From: JAAYJT01 sp037445555
Lineage (GTDB): Bacteria > Bacteroidota > Bacteroidia > Bacteroidales > JAAYJT01
DNA length: 64,000 nt
Direction of reading: 5' to 3'
NCBI GenBank assembly: GCA_037445555.1
Contig: JBBIKG010000010.1
Location: 1-64,000, forward strand
Part shown: positions 16,808-26,873 of the stretch, one piece after another
Layout: each line of letters starts with the position of its first letter
How positions within the stretch are numbered: the first letter of the stretch is position 1
Made by a program: the position numbers and the translations under genes
The notes under the pieces: generated by a model
What the model was told of the DNA's origin: nothing
The model's database searches: none
What the model saw: the letters and a program-made list of their open reading frames with translations, nothing else

Positions 16808-18418
16808 TTATTTTTTGAAAAGAATCTTATCAAACACGGCATTGTTCTGCATCGTTGACAAGGCTCTGCTAAGGTCTTTGTCAATATCTAATACCACGCG
16901 GTAATAGGTATTCAAATCGAACAGGCTGCGGGCAATGTACGCTTTAAGCAGCACCCGCATGTCGTTTGCAGATGTCGCCAGACCCCGCTCTTCCTTTTTC
17001 ACTCCTTCCTTTTCAGCATAGGCAAGAAAGCTTTGAAAAAGGGCATCGTCCACTTCGAAATTTTCCAGAACACTTTCAGGTGTGGAGAAGTTTTTTTCGA
17101 GCCTTGTACGATTGGAATTCATGTAGTCCATCGTGAAGCTGTTGAAAACGCCTCTGCGCACAAGGCTATTGTAATAATTTGAATTCGATGTGGTATCGAC
17201 CGGCAGAAAAATGTCGGGCATAATACCACCACCTCCGTAAACTACTCTTTTATTGTGGGTCAGGTATTTTAATGAATCCGGGAACCGGATGCTATCAGCG
17301 TAAAACATCTCGCCATGTTCTATCCTCCGGCGAAAGTCATTTTGATACTCGGCTACGCCTTCACTATAGGGTTTCTGGATGCTACGACCAGCGGGTGTGT
17401 AATAACGCGCAGTGGTTAACCTTATTACGCTGCTGTCGGGCAGGGTGAACGGACGTTGTACCAATCCTTTTCCAAACGACCTGCGTCCCATTACTACCCC
17501 CCGGTCCCAATCCTGCACAGCGCCAGCAACGATTTCGCTTGCTGAAGCGGAGCCTTCATTGATTAATACAATAAGGCGGCCATCCTGGAAGCTGCCCTGT
17601 GATGTAGCCCTGAAATCCTGTCGTGGGCTTCGCATACCTCTTGTATACACAATCATTTTGTCAGCGCCTAGAAACTCATCCGCCAGGTCGACGGCTACAT
17701 CCAGGAATCCGCCCGAGTTACCCCTCAGATCGAGTATAAGGTGCTGCATTCCCTTCTGCCTCAACTTCGCAATGCTCTCGCGAAACTCAAGCATAGAAGT
17801 TCGTGAAAACCGGTTCAGGCGGATGTATCCTGTCTCAGGTGCAGCCATGAATGTGGCATCGATGCTATTGATGGGGATTTTATCGCGGGTGATTGTGAAT
17901 TCCAGCAGTTTAGGGTTTCCCTGCCTGAAAATGGAAATGTTGACTTTAGTGTCTTTCCTGCCTCTTAATCGATTCAGCACAAAATCGTTGTTGATTTTCG
18001 GACCGAAAGCATTCTCACCTTCGATTTTCATGATTTTATCTCCGGCTATGATGCCAACCTTCTCCGAAGGACCGCCGGCAATGACTGCAGTGACTACGAT
18101 GGTATCCTTGAAGATCTGAAACTGAACACCAATGCCTTCAAAATTTCCTACTAGGGGCTCATTGGCGCGATCAATTTCCGCCTTACTGAGATATACGGAG
18201 TGTGGGTCAAGCTCCATTAACATTTCGATGATTGCTTTTTCAATGAGTTTAGGCTGGTTAACGCTATCAACGTATGCCATATTAATCAGTTGAAAAGCTG
18301 CATTGAACTTTTGAAAAGTGGTTCGCGGGTCAACCGGTTGGGCTGTGAGACTTCCCGCAAACAAAGTTGAAATGATCAGAGAAACTGCTATTGTTTGCTT
18401 TAGATGTATTTGCTTCAT
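16808..18418 (-). CDS. S41-family carboxy-terminal processing peptidase (CtpA-like)
   Basis: 536 residues. Signal peptide (~1-26, ending LTAQ), a Bacteroidota N-terminal helical region, a PDZ domain (~90-175; GIGVQF...AGGPSEKVGIIAGDKIMKI) and a peptidase S41 core. The catalytic serine lies in NEGSASASEIV (~287-297) and the lysine in RSFGKGLVQ (Lys317). The C-terminal ~120 residues are an extra helical domain. It cleaves C-terminal tails of periplasmic proteins and probably takes part in envelope quality control. It is a single-gene unit; the 329-bp region upstream is shared with a divergent gene. Confidence 0.93.
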   Translation of the reverse strand: MKQIHLKQTIAVSLIISTLFAGSLTAQPVDPRTTFQKFNAAFQLINMAYVDSVNQPKLIEKAIIEMLMELDPHSVYLSKAEIDRANEPLVGNFEGIGVQFQIFKDTIVVTAVIAGGPSEKVGIIAGDKIMKIEGENAFGPKINNDFVLNRLRGRKDTKVNISIFRQGNPKLLEFTITRDKIPINSIDATFMAAPETGYIRLNRFSRTSMLEFRESIAKLRQKGMQHLILDLRGNSGGFLDVAVDLADEFLGADKMIVYTRGMRSPRQDFRATSQGSFQDGRLIVLINEGSASASEIVAGAVQDWDRGVVMGRRSFGKGLVQRPFTLPDSSVIRLTTARYYTPAGRSIQKPYSEGVAEYQNDFRRRIEHGEMFYADSIRFPDSLKYLTHNKRVVYGGGGIMPDIFLPVDTTSNSNYYNSLVRRGVFNSFTMDYMNSNRTRLEKNFSTPESVLENFEVDDALFQSFLAYAEKEGVKKEERGLATSANDMRVLLKAYIARSLFDLNTYYRVVLDIDKDLSRALSTMQNNAVFDKILFKK

Positions 18419-18747
18419 AATTTAGGGTGCTGCTAAAATATCAAACTGGACAATCCTACTTGAGTATGACAATGACTTTCCTTTTCACTGCATTAGCTGT
18501 GCCAAAATTAGTATATTTGACCTAACAGCGGGATTTAATATTGTAAACAAACTAAATGAACCTATGTTTGTTTCATTTTGGAAAGGTATCTGAAAACTAT
18601 TTCTCACGCATGCTGCCGCATACTCAGGTAAATAGATTGACTGACAGCACCAACGGGGCTGCCTCGAGATTCATTTGGATTTTCTATTTTTGAGGCCACG
18701 TTTACATTATCTCCGATTCTCCAAAAAATCACACAAACCGCACTTCC
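18419..18747. other. Intergenic region between divergent genes
   Basis: 329 bp, AT-rich, no credible gene. It holds -7-like boxes in both directions: CAAAATTA (18503-18510, minus strand, toward the S41 gene), TATATTTG (18512-18519, plus) and TATTTTTG (18685-18692, plus, toward the OB-fold gene). None has a correctly spaced TTG. I see no terminator or repeat. Confidence 0.4.
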
Positions 18748-19194
18748 ATGAATATAAAAACTCTGTTCATCGGACTTCTAATCCTGGCTACAATACTCGT
18801 GGTTGGTGCCTACTTTCTGTTCATCCATCAAAAGCAATCCGGGCATAATATGGGGTCGCTACCCACAGATTATAGCATCACCGCAGCGGAGTTGTACTAT
18901 GAATATCAAACAGACAAAAAGCTTGCAGCCCGGAAATACGATCTAAAAATCTTACTTATATCCGGGGCGGTTGATCATGTGGAGTATACCGGGAGCACTA
19001 CAATACTGACTTTCTTTTTCGAATCGGGACAGGATGGGCCCGAGGGTGTTTACTGTTATCTTACTGCCAGCAGGCCAAGTAAGTCCGATCCCATTCAGAT
19101 TGGTGACTACTTAAAAATCAAAGGTTTATGCATAGGATTTGAGGATGGTATTGTAGTTCTTGAAGATTGCATCGAGTTGCCGGAGAATGAATAG
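18748..19194 (+). CDS. OB-fold protein, tRNA_anti-like
   Basis: 148 residues. One N-terminal membrane helix (~5-25, IGLLILATILVVGAYFLF) and then a single OB-like domain starting ITAAELYYEYQTDKKLAARKYDLKIL. This 'sxxELxxxyxxxxxxAxxkYxxK.i.isG.V' pattern is that of the tRNA_anti-like family found in Bacteroidota. The domain probably faces the periplasm. The true ligand is unknown. The rhomboid gene follows after 18 bp, so they may be co-transcribed. Confidence 0.8.
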   Translation: MNIKTLFIGLLILATILVVGAYFLFIHQKQSGHNMGSLPTDYSITAAELYYEYQTDKKLAARKYDLKILLISGAVDHVEYTGSTTILTFFFESGQDGPEGVYCYLTASRPSKSDPIQIGDYLKIKGLCIGFEDGIVVLEDCIELPENE

Positions 19195-19212
19195 CATCCT
19201 TACATCACTGCT

Positions 19213-19893
19213 ATGGGAAAATCCACTCGTTGTGGTCAGGCAGAATTCATGAAAGAATCCGACATAGAGCGTATAAAGATGATCTCAAGTGCCCTGTGGC
19301 CCTTGCTGTTCATGCTTTTGCTGTGGCTTATCAAAGGAGTGGAAGAGTTTATTCAGATAAACCTGTCGGAGTTTGGACTGATGCCCAGAACCCTTCGTGG
19401 CTTGCCCGGTGTTTTCACCTATCCCTTTCTGCATAAAGACCTATCCCACCTGTTTTCGAATTCTGTCCCAATATTATTTCTTGGCACAGCACTTTATTAC
19501 TATTACGGAAGATCAGCCACGAGGATTTTTATTGAACTTTTCCTGTTTTCAGGCATACTTTTGTGGGTGTTCGCACGTCCCGGAAGCATACATATTGGAG
19601 CCAGCGGCCTGGTTTACGGGCTAGCCGCATTTCATCTCTTGTCCGGTTTGGTCAAAAAGAATACCAGTCAGCTGGCTTTCGCCATACTGGTGATCTTCCT
19701 CTACGGAAGTCTTGTTTGGGGGATCTTTCCTGGTTTTTTTCCACACAAGCGTATTTCCTGGGAAGGCCACCTTATAGGTTCAGTAACAGGCCTTTTGCTT
19801 TCCTACTACCATCGCCACATCGGCCCGGCTCCGGACCGATATGAATGGAGTGATGAGCCGGATGATTATGATCACGAACAACCGCCAGCTTAG
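19213..19893 (+). CDS. Rhomboid-family intramembrane serine protease
   Basis: 226 residues with about six membrane helices. The rhomboid catalytic pieces are visible: an HLFSNS segment with Asn83, the GASGLVYG motif with nucleophile Ser131, and the C-terminal SWEGHLIGSVTG with base His186. It should cut transmembrane substrates inside the inner membrane. An acidic tail follows (DEPDDYDHEQ). A second ATG at 19249 could be the start instead, since the first 12 residues look non-conserved. Confidence 0.9.
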   Translation: MGKSTRCGQAEFMKESDIERIKMISSALWPLLFMLLLWLIKGVEEFIQINLSEFGLMPRTLRGLPGVFTYPFLHKDLSHLFSNSVPILFLGTALYYYYGRSATRIFIELFLFSGILLWVFARPGSIHIGASGLVYGLAAFHLLSGLVKKNTSQLAFAILVIFLYGSLVWGIFPGFFPHKRISWEGHLIGSVTGLLLSYYHRHIGPAPDRYEWSDEPDDYDHEQPPA

Positions 19894-19960
19894 TCCGATG
19901 AAAAAACGAACATGACTGAGGCTCCAAATTTTAGTGCACTCACCCAGTCGACAGGCAATG

Positions 19961-19991
19961 AAAAAAGCCCTGTCTGAAAACAGACGGGGCT
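19961..19991 (-). terminator. Terminator of the V/A-ATPase operon
   Basis: Minus strand: AGCCCCGTCTG (19991-19981), TTTT loop, CAGACAGGGCT (19976-19966), then TTTTT (19965-19961). The stem has one mismatch. It lies 26 bp after the subunit K stop. Confidence 0.85.
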
Positions 19992-20016
19992 CAATTCTTA
20001 TAGGCGTAAGGATGCT

Positions 20017-20478
20017 CTACAATCCGGCGCTGATAAGGAACGTGGCAGCAAAAGCCACAATGGCATAAAGTTCGGGGAAAACTGCCAGCACCATGGTTTT
20101 ACCGAAGACATCATAGCCTGAGCCGATGCCAGCAATGCCATTGGCACAAACCTGTCCCTGCTTTATGGCTGACATGAGGCCGACAAGACCCAGCGCAAGA
20201 CCTGCAGCAAAAATCGCTGTTCCCTGGCCGATGGTCATGTTGGCTACAAATTCGGGAGTAAGTTTCATGTTGATGATAAAAAAACCTCCAAAACCATAAA
20301 GTCCCTGGGTGCCAGGTAAAGCACTCAGAAGCATGTATGACCCAAAGGCTTCATCGTTCTTTTTCAACGCTCCGATGGTAGCATTGCCACCTATCGAAAC
20401 TCCGATGGCGCTACCGATGCCGGCAAGACCCACCATAAGGGCCAGACCTACATACGCTAAAATCACTGCTGTTGTCAT
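20017..20478 (-). CDS. atpK: V/A-type ATPase subunit K (rotor ring proteolipid)
   Basis: 153 residues and four membrane helices in two c-type hairpins, the double-hairpin form of Enterococcus hirae NtpK. The ion-site residues of NtpK (Leu61, Thr64, Gln65, Gln110, Glu139) have clear counterparts: LPGTQGLYGF (Leu54, Thr57, Gln58), KQGQV (Gln107) and FPELYAI (Glu136). The first hairpin lacks an acidic residue and the second holds the one carboxylate. This suggests Na+ rather than H+ coupling; the inference rests on residue matches alone. It is the last gene of the operon. Confidence 0.95.
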   Translation of the reverse strand: MTTAVILAYVGLALMVGLAGIGSAIGVSIGGNATIGALKKNDEAFGSYMLLSALPGTQGLYGFGGFFIINMKLTPEFVANMTIGQGTAIFAAGLALGLVGLMSAIKQGQVCANGIAGIGSGYDVFGKTMVLAVFPELYAIVAFAATFLISAGL

Positions 20479-20510
20479 AATTGATTGATTTAGGTTATTG
20501 AGATACTCTA

Positions 20511-22316
20511 TTAATTTCTACTGTTTTCGGAAAACGGTTTGTAGGCTTTCCCTCCACCTGTGAAACCTGCATTTTTATAAAATTCAACAAATGTCAAACG
20601 CATGGGGTGCACGAAAGACCCGAGCGAGCTAATTAGGATGTTGGCGAGATGACCTACTGCCAGAAACAACACGAATAGTATCGGTCCTATATAAGGAACT
20701 CCCAGCATATTCATCCCGATGCTGTTGATAACCAGTCCCAGGATGGCACTCGAAATGCCCAGAGCAAACAGTCGAATATACGAAAGCAGGTCGCCAAAAA
20801 TGCCGGTCACCATACCATAGACGTCCCACACGCCCTTGCCCATGCGTACAAAAACATTTGCCTTTGGATCGTTGAGCAGCAAAATCATCACACCGCTCAC
20901 CCCAAGGATAGCATACAACAGGATCTGGTCATCTTCGGGAAGTACTTTAAGTTTAAGAAGCAGCATCCTTACCATCATGCCTACGATAAGCACAATCCAG
21001 CCAATGGTCGAAATGGCATAGGCAAAGCCTTGTTGGCGGGTTACATTGAATACCTTAACGAACATACCGAAGATGATCTGAACCGCTCCCATGATGAGTG
21101 CAAGGTAAAACATCTTCTGACTGTCGAAGAAGTAACCTCTTACCGATTCGAGAGCAGGGATTTTGGCTTCGATCAGATTAATACCAAACAAGGTTCCTGA
21201 AACAATTCCGAAAATAATTGTGGCCCCCCCCAGATACTGCGCCAGTGTGAGGTATGGACGAAATGACTCTTTGGCCTTACGTTTGTAGAGCGTTGCACCT
21301 AACAGAACCAGAAGGCCGTATCCGGCATCGCCCAGACAAAAGCCGAAAAACATCATAAAGAATGGTGCAAAAAGCGGAGTCAGGTCCAGTTCAGCATATG
21401 ATGGCAATGAGAAAAGTTTGCTGATAGGCTCGAAAAGTTTGGAGAATTTACTATTCTGCAAAAGCACGGGCACCTTATCTTCAGGTTCAGGCCTGTCGCT
21501 CAGAAAAACGATGTTCTGATGCTCGCAAAATTCAGACAAATCGGCTTCTCTTGGTACAGGAACAAAACCTTCTAGCAACATAACTGAATCATCCAGCTGC
21601 GGGCGGGTGTTGGCGATTACCTTGTCAAATTCGGTTTCAAGAAAAATGCTCTGCTTTGTAATCTCCAGACTCCCTAGCTGTGAAGTGGCTATGTGATCTA
21701 GTTCGTCACGAATGACCTGTAGCCGAATGTCAATTTCAACCTTCCGCTTTTCGAGCTCCGACAATGTCCGCTCAGGCATCCTGATTTCTTCAGCATCAAT
21801 GTCAATCTCCTCATCACCTTCGCGCACAACGATAAAATACACATCGGGAGAGATCGTATTGACAATGCCAATATTATACGTACGTTCCCATTCGGGGTTG
21901 TATTTTTTTATGGAGGTAATAAAGAAGGAAATTTTCAGGCCTGCCTTTTGAAGCTTCTGGATAGTGTCCTTCGAAAAATCACCCCAGGGGCTAAGATTGT
22001 TAATTTCTTTGGAAATGGTAGCCTGCGATTGTAGGTTCTGCTCTTCTTCCTGCAACAGTGCGCGTACCCGCTCAACCAGCTGAAGTCCATCGGGTGCATC
22101 GGTTTCGGCAGCGGCAGGTTTTGCGTTGCGCTTTTTTAGTATTTTTATGGTATCAGCTACCTGTTTCAGCATGAGCAGTTTGTCCATGGTAGCGCTATCG
22201 TATTCGCGGGTGCGCTGTACAACATCCACAACTCCTAACTTACGTATGCCTTCCAGAAACGTAGTGTATTCAGCATGATACACCAGGAAAGCATATTTTC
22301 TCATGGGTACTATCAT
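20511..22316 (-). CDS. atpI: V/A-type ATPase subunit I (membrane stator, a-subunit analogue)
   Basis: 601 residues. The N-terminal half (~1-300) is cytoplasmic and partly coiled coil (ELEKRKVEIDIRLQVIRDELD). It corresponds to the arm that meets the peripheral stalk. The C-terminal half (~310-590) holds seven to eight membrane helices with FFGFCLGDAGYGL and GDLLSYIRLFALGISSAILG. The Arg of that last helix faces the rotor ion site in this family. It begins 1 bp after the subunit D stop. Confidence 0.93.
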   Translation of the reverse strand: MIVPMRKYAFLVYHAEYTTFLEGIRKLGVVDVVQRTREYDSATMDKLLMLKQVADTIKILKKRNAKPAAAETDAPDGLQLVERVRALLQEEEQNLQSQATISKEINNLSPWGDFSKDTIQKLQKAGLKISFFITSIKKYNPEWERTYNIGIVNTISPDVYFIVVREGDEEIDIDAEEIRMPERTLSELEKRKVEIDIRLQVIRDELDHIATSQLGSLEITKQSIFLETEFDKVIANTRPQLDDSVMLLEGFVPVPREADLSEFCEHQNIVFLSDRPEPEDKVPVLLQNSKFSKLFEPISKLFSLPSYAELDLTPLFAPFFMMFFGFCLGDAGYGLLVLLGATLYKRKAKESFRPYLTLAQYLGGATIIFGIVSGTLFGINLIEAKIPALESVRGYFFDSQKMFYLALIMGAVQIIFGMFVKVFNVTRQQGFAYAISTIGWIVLIVGMMVRMLLLKLKVLPEDDQILLYAILGVSGVMILLLNDPKANVFVRMGKGVWDVYGMVTGIFGDLLSYIRLFALGISSAILGLVINSIGMNMLGVPYIGPILFVLFLAVGHLANILISSLGSFVHPMRLTFVEFYKNAGFTGGGKAYKPFSENSRN

Positions 22317-22317
22317 G

Positions 22318-22914
22318 CTATGCCTCCATTTGTTCTAGTCGGTTTTTTACAATCTTCTGCGATGACTTGGAAAGATTTTCTTCGTCTTCCAGAAAGCGCT
22401 TAATCTTTAGTATCGCGTGCTCGTAACCAGGGATCTGCACCTTTTCGTAGAGGTTAACTTTTTGCGTAGTCTTCTTACGCGCCTTATCTAACAAATGCAT
22501 TTTTCGTATATAAAACTCGCGTTCAATTCCGATCGAAGCCAGTTGTTTTAGTATAGCGATTCCGTCGAGAAACCAGCTTGGGTTATTGAACATGCTGTAG
22601 TCTTTTATTTTAAAGATCACTTTTCCAAGTAACGGAGTTTTGACGCCTGCTATCTTCTTAACTTCAATTTCAACATCATCGACTAAAAGCAAACTTTCAT
22701 CAAACTCTCCCCACATTCTGACCATCTCATCATACTCAGCCATTTTGCTTTGCAATTCTCCATCAAGTCTGGCAGCATCGTCCTTTGCTCGCTTGACTTC
22801 AACACGCAGTGCCGATTCCTTATTTTTCAATGTTGGCAAGGCACGCACACGCACCTTCAGCTGCTTATTCATATCCTGCAGCGCAGTCTTGTTATATTGA
22901 AACTTTATGGCCAT
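22318..22914 (-). CDS. atpD: V/A-type ATPase subunit D (central stalk)
   Basis: 198 residues. Long N- and C-terminal helices (FQYNKTALQDMNKQLKVRVRALPTLKNKESALR; KVNLYEKVQIPGYEHAILKIKRFLEDEE) form the antiparallel coiled coil that turns inside the A3B3 head. The KVNLyEkVqIP segment is highly characteristic of the family. The gene lies between subunits B and I. No separate F subunit gene is present next to it. Confidence 0.93.
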   Translation of the reverse strand: MAIKFQYNKTALQDMNKQLKVRVRALPTLKNKESALRVEVKRAKDDAARLDGELQSKMAEYDEMVRMWGEFDESLLLVDDVEIEVKKIAGVKTPLLGKVIFKIKDYSMFNNPSWFLDGIAILKQLASIGIEREFYIRKMHLLDKARKKTTQKVNLYEKVQIPGYEHAILKIKRFLEDEENLSKSSQKIVKNRLEQMEA

Positions 22915-22957
22915 CGACTTAATCTTGCATTATAATTAATAGGTATAACTTCAGCCT

Positions 22958-24277
22958 CTATTTGAGCCAGTACAGATCAACTAATTCCTTTTTCAGTCCA
23001 ACTTCGGCCGGAGTAAAATACCTGGCAAACAACTCCCAGGCTGTTACCAACATCTGTTCGGTATCGATGTTCACATCGATGGCCAGTAATTTATCAGAAT
23101 AGGCCTTGGCAAAATCCAGGGTACGCTGGTCATAATCGGTCAGGTCAAACCCGTTTTCGAGTTTGGTCTTGGCATTGGCAGCATCAGCATAAAGGCGCAC
23201 GGCGGCATTCATCACTTGCGGATGGTCATTGCGTGTCTTTTTTCCGATCACTAATTGTTTTAGTCTCGACAAGCTTCGGAAAGGGTCAACGATTACTTTG
23301 CCTATGTCCGTATCTCGCCTAAGGAACAACTGGCCCTCAGTGATGTAACCCGTGTTGTCGGGAATGGCGTGGGTGATGTCGCCACCCGAAAGCGTTGTAA
23401 CTGCAATGATGGTGATCGAACCTCCGTCAGGGAACTGCACGGCCTTTTCGTACAACTTGGCAAGGTCGCTGTAAAGAGACCCGGGCATGGAATCCTTAGA
23501 AGGTATCTGGTCCATACGGTTCGACACGATGCTGAGCGCATCGGCATACAGGGTCATGTCGGTCAGCAAAACAAGCACCTTTTCTTTCTTGTCAACGGCA
23601 AAGTATTCAGCAGCCGTGAGTGCCATATCGGGTACCAGGAGTCTTTCGACCGGTGGATTCTCGGTGGTATTGACAAAGCTGATGATGCGGTCAAGCGCAC
23701 CTGCGTTGTCAAACACATTTTTATAATACAAATAATCGTCGTTTGTAAGGCCCATACCGCCCAGGATGATTTTGTCTGCTTTGGCACGCAGTGCAACCAT
23801 AGCCATCACCTGGTTAAAAGGCTGGTCGGGGTCGGCAAAGAAAGGAATTTTTTGCCCGGTTACCAGTGAATTGTTGAGGTCTATACCAGCAATCCCCGTT
23901 GCGATCAGTTCTGATGGCTGCTTGCGTCTGACTGGGTTCACCGAGGGGCCGCCTATTTCACGTTCTTCGCCTTCCACTTCCGGTCCACCATCAATCGGCT
24001 TCCCAAACGCATTAAAAAAACGCCCGGAAAGTTCCTCACCCACCTTCAGTGTAGGCGGACGACCAAAGAACACCACTTCGGCATTGGTGGGTATCCCTTC
24101 CGTGCCAGAAAATATCTGAAGGGTTACATCATCGCCCATGATTTTCACCACCTGAGCAAGGCGGCCATGCACCATGGCAAGCTCTTCATTGCCAACGCCT
24201 GTAGCCTTAAGCGAACATGTAGCTTTGGTTATCTGAGTGATCTTGGTATATATCTTCTGAAAAGCCATTGTTTCCAT
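22958..24277 (-). CDS. atpB: V/A-type ATPase subunit B
   Basis: 439 residues with the RecA-like fold but no P-loop, as expected for the regulatory head subunit. Signatures include SGTEGIPTNAEVVFFGRPP, SELIATGIAGID, GQKIPFFADPD, and LTDMTLYADALSIVSNRMDQIPS. The start shares one base with the stop of subunit A, so translation is coupled. It forms the A3B3 hexamer with subunit A. Confidence 0.95.
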   Translation of the reverse strand: METMAFQKIYTKITQITKATCSLKATGVGNEELAMVHGRLAQVVKIMGDDVTLQIFSGTEGIPTNAEVVFFGRPPTLKVGEELSGRFFNAFGKPIDGGPEVEGEEREIGGPSVNPVRRKQPSELIATGIAGIDLNNSLVTGQKIPFFADPDQPFNQVMAMVALRAKADKIILGGMGLTNDDYLYYKNVFDNAGALDRIISFVNTTENPPVERLLVPDMALTAAEYFAVDKKEKVLVLLTDMTLYADALSIVSNRMDQIPSKDSMPGSLYSDLAKLYEKAVQFPDGGSITIIAVTTLSGGDITHAIPDNTGYITEGQLFLRRDTDIGKVIVDPFRSLSRLKQLVIGKKTRNDHPQVMNAAVRLYADAANAKTKLENGFDLTDYDQRTLDFAKAYSDKLLAIDVNIDTEQMLVTAWELFARYFTPAEVGLKKELVDLYWLK

Positions 24278-26049
24278 TACACTACTTTCCTTTCCTCGAA
24301 TATGTTGTAGAACTCTTTTTCGTTTTTGTAGAAATCAGCAGTCTGATAGAGTGAATAGTTCATCTGCTTGAGCTGATTGATCACACGTTTGAAGTAGGGA
24401 TTCACTTCTTCAAACCCATCAAACCTGAATTCGGCCCTATAGACCTCCATAACCTTGTCAAGCATGTACTTTTGCCTGTCCATGGGGCAGTTGGCATCGA
24501 TTTTATCAAATGCATCCTGCTGCAGGATCACTGAATCAATCACTTCGGCCTTCCAGTAGGTGATATGATAGTCAAGAGGAACACCGTCGTCGCCAAGAAT
24601 ATTGATCTGTTCAGAGGTTTCCTTACCCCGGATGAGGATATTTTTGAGAAGCATGACGTTGTCAACCCAGTCTTCAGCAATATTTGTTTTCAGGTTTTCC
24701 TGCAGTTCAGGATACTCAAGGTATTTTGAATAACTGTCAATCGGGTCGATGGCAGGATAGCGTTTGCTGTCGGCACGCTGTTGCGATAAGGCGTAGAAGG
24801 CGCGTGCGGCCTTCTTTGTTGCTTCGGTCACTGGCTCTTTGAGGTTACCGCCGGCCGGCGATACAGTGCCGATGAAAGTGATAGACCCTGACTTGCCGTT
24901 GTTCAGGTAGACAAAACCGGCACGGCTGTAAAAGTTGGAGATGATGGCAGGAAGATCCATGGGAAAGGCGTCGGGTCCAGGAAGCTCTTCCATGCGGTTC
25001 GACATTTCGCGAAGCGCTTGCGCCCATCGCGATGTTGAATCGGCAAGCAGCAGGATTTTAAGACCCATGGCGCGATAATATTCTGCTAGGGTCATCGCGG
25101 TATACACAGAGGCTTCACGGGCTGCTACGGGCATGTTAGAGGTGTTGGCGATAATCGTCGTACGCTCCATCAATTTGCGCCCGGTACGCGGGTCGTCGAG
25201 CTCCGGAAACTCTGTAAAGATCTCCACAACCTCGTTGGCCCGCTCGCCGCAGGCAGCAATGACCACGATATCGGCTTCGGCCTGCTTAGAGATGGCATGC
25301 TGCAACACGGTTTTTCCGCTCCCGAATGGCCCGGGAATAAACCCTGTACCACCTTCCACAATGGGATTAAGTGTATCAATGGTACGTATACCCGTTTCGA
25401 GGAGTTTAAAAGGCCGTGGCTTTTCACGGTATGCACGAATGGCTTTTTTTACCGGCCATTTCTGTAGCATGGTCACTTTCGTTTCCTTGCCTTTATCATC
25501 TATGAGCACGGCAATGGTGTCTGTCACTTTATACTGACCTTCGGCAACAAGAGATTTTATGGTGTATTTTCCCCTGAAGACAAACGGCACCATGATCTTA
25601 TGAGGTATGGAGTTTTCCATTACTTCGCCAAGCCAGTCGCCGGCTTCAACAACAGCTTCTGGGATGGCCAACGGGACGAAGTTCCATAACTTTTCGGCAT
25701 CCAGCGGGCGGGTGTAATCGCCTCGCTTAAGGAATACCCCGTCCATCACATCAAGATCGTGCTGCAGACCGTCGTAGTTGCGCGACAGAATTCCCGGGCC
25801 TAGGGTAGCCTCAAGCATGTGTCCGACGAACTCCACTTGACTTCCGGGTTTCAAACCCCTTGTGCTCTCAAAAACCTGCACAAACGCCTTGTTACCCATC
25901 ACCTTAATCACCTCAGCCATCAGCCGAGTGCCATTATGATCGATGTAGCATATCTCATTCTGTGCCACCGGATTATCGACCTCAACTATCACGAGGTTGG
26001 CGATGATTCCGGTTACTGTTCCAATAGTCAAATCGCTGTTTTTAGTCAT
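24277..26049 (-). CDS. atpA: V/A-type ATPase catalytic subunit A
   Basis: 590 residues. An N-terminal barrel (~1-75) is followed by the non-homologous insertion region (~110-190) typical of V/A catalytic subunits. Then come Walker A GPFGSGKT (~240-247), GERANEVVE, and the LLADSTSRWAQALREMSNRMEELPG catalytic segment. This subunit hydrolyses ATP. The gene overlaps the DUF2764 gene by one base upstream and subunit B by one base downstream. Confidence 0.96.
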   Translation of the reverse strand: MTKNSDLTIGTVTGIIANLVIVEVDNPVAQNEICYIDHNGTRLMAEVIKVMGNKAFVQVFESTRGLKPGSQVEFVGHMLEATLGPGILSRNYDGLQHDLDVMDGVFLKRGDYTRPLDAEKLWNFVPLAIPEAVVEAGDWLGEVMENSIPHKIMVPFVFRGKYTIKSLVAEGQYKVTDTIAVLIDDKGKETKVTMLQKWPVKKAIRAYREKPRPFKLLETGIRTIDTLNPIVEGGTGFIPGPFGSGKTVLQHAISKQAEADIVVIAACGERANEVVEIFTEFPELDDPRTGRKLMERTTIIANTSNMPVAAREASVYTAMTLAEYYRAMGLKILLLADSTSRWAQALREMSNRMEELPGPDAFPMDLPAIISNFYSRAGFVYLNNGKSGSITFIGTVSPAGGNLKEPVTEATKKAARAFYALSQQRADSKRYPAIDPIDSYSKYLEYPELQENLKTNIAEDWVDNVMLLKNILIRGKETSEQINILGDDGVPLDYHITYWKAEVIDSVILQQDAFDKIDANCPMDRQKYMLDKVMEVYRAEFRFDGFEEVNPYFKRVINQLKQMNYSLYQTADFYKNEKEFYNIFEERKVV

Positions 26050-26873
26050 TATACATTAAACTCATTAGAAAATTCGTAACTGCTTTGAAGGTCGGTCAGG
26101 AGTTGTTTGAACATCTGTTCTCCTGTCTTTTTGTCGAGTTTCATCCAGCGTTCAACTATACCGAGTTTAATTAGATATCCCAAAATAACCTCAATAGAGA
26201 AATAATTGAACGTATTTAACTCATCAATATAATTCCACCGGAGTATGTCGAGCAATTTTTCGCGCTCCACCACGTTGGAAGCCTCATTTATCTGTAGCAA
26301 CTTTTCGACAGTCGGAAATTCATTGGTCAATCCAAAATCACGTGCGTTGCTCTTTTTAAGAAGCTCCGTTACCAGACTGTGTCCTATTAACTGATTGTCG
26401 AACGGCATTCTGTATTTGCGAGCATTCATCGCCAGCAAGATATTTCTGACATTCATTTCAAACCTGAACCACTCGCATATAAAAGTGTTGTTGCATTGCA
26501 TCAGGTGGTCGAAATACATGGATGCCAACCGATTTTCCTGGCTCATCTTAGCATCCAGACTGCCTGCTTTAAACCGGGCAATAAACGTTCCGAGGTATCC
26601 GGGCATCAATTCCGGATCTTTGATAGCCTCTTCAAGTTCATCGAAGCTGTAGTTTCCGGTTAAGTCAAAATCCTCAATATGTTTAAGTAGCAGGTTTATC
26701 AGATTCCTGTGGTCGGCTGGGGCAAACAGCATCTGCACCAGTCGGTAATCGTCCTGATGGAGGTGTTGCCGCAATTCATGTTTAAAGTCTGCCAGCAGGG
26801 TGGTAAGTTTCCCCTGTTCCAACATCAGGTCAGGCAGCCCGGCAACCAGATAGTAATAATTGCGGCTTGCCAT
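26049..26873 (-). CDS. DUF2764 family protein, probable subunit C of the V/A-ATPase
   Basis: 274 residues, mostly helical, beginning NYYYLVAGLPDLML, the hallmark of DUF2764. This family sits in the V/A-ATPase operons of Bacteroidota where other bacteria have subunit C, the adaptor that joins the central stalk to the membrane ring. No classic subunit C gene is present here. Position and one-base overlaps with subunits E and A support a structural role in the enzyme. The function is inferred from context and family habit. Confidence 0.88.
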   Translation of the reverse strand: MASRNYYYLVAGLPDLMLEQGKLTTLLADFKHELRQHLHQDDYRLVQMLFAPADHRNLINLLLKHIEDFDLTGNYSFDELEEAIKDPELMPGYLGTFIARFKAGSLDAKMSQENRLASMYFDHLMQCNNTFICEWFRFEMNVRNILLAMNARKYRMPFDNQLIGHSLVTELLKKSNARDFGLTNEFPTVEKLLQINEASNVVEREKLLDILRWNYIDELNTFNYFSIEVILGYLIKLGIVERWMKLDKKTGEQMFKQLLTDLQSSYEFSNEFNV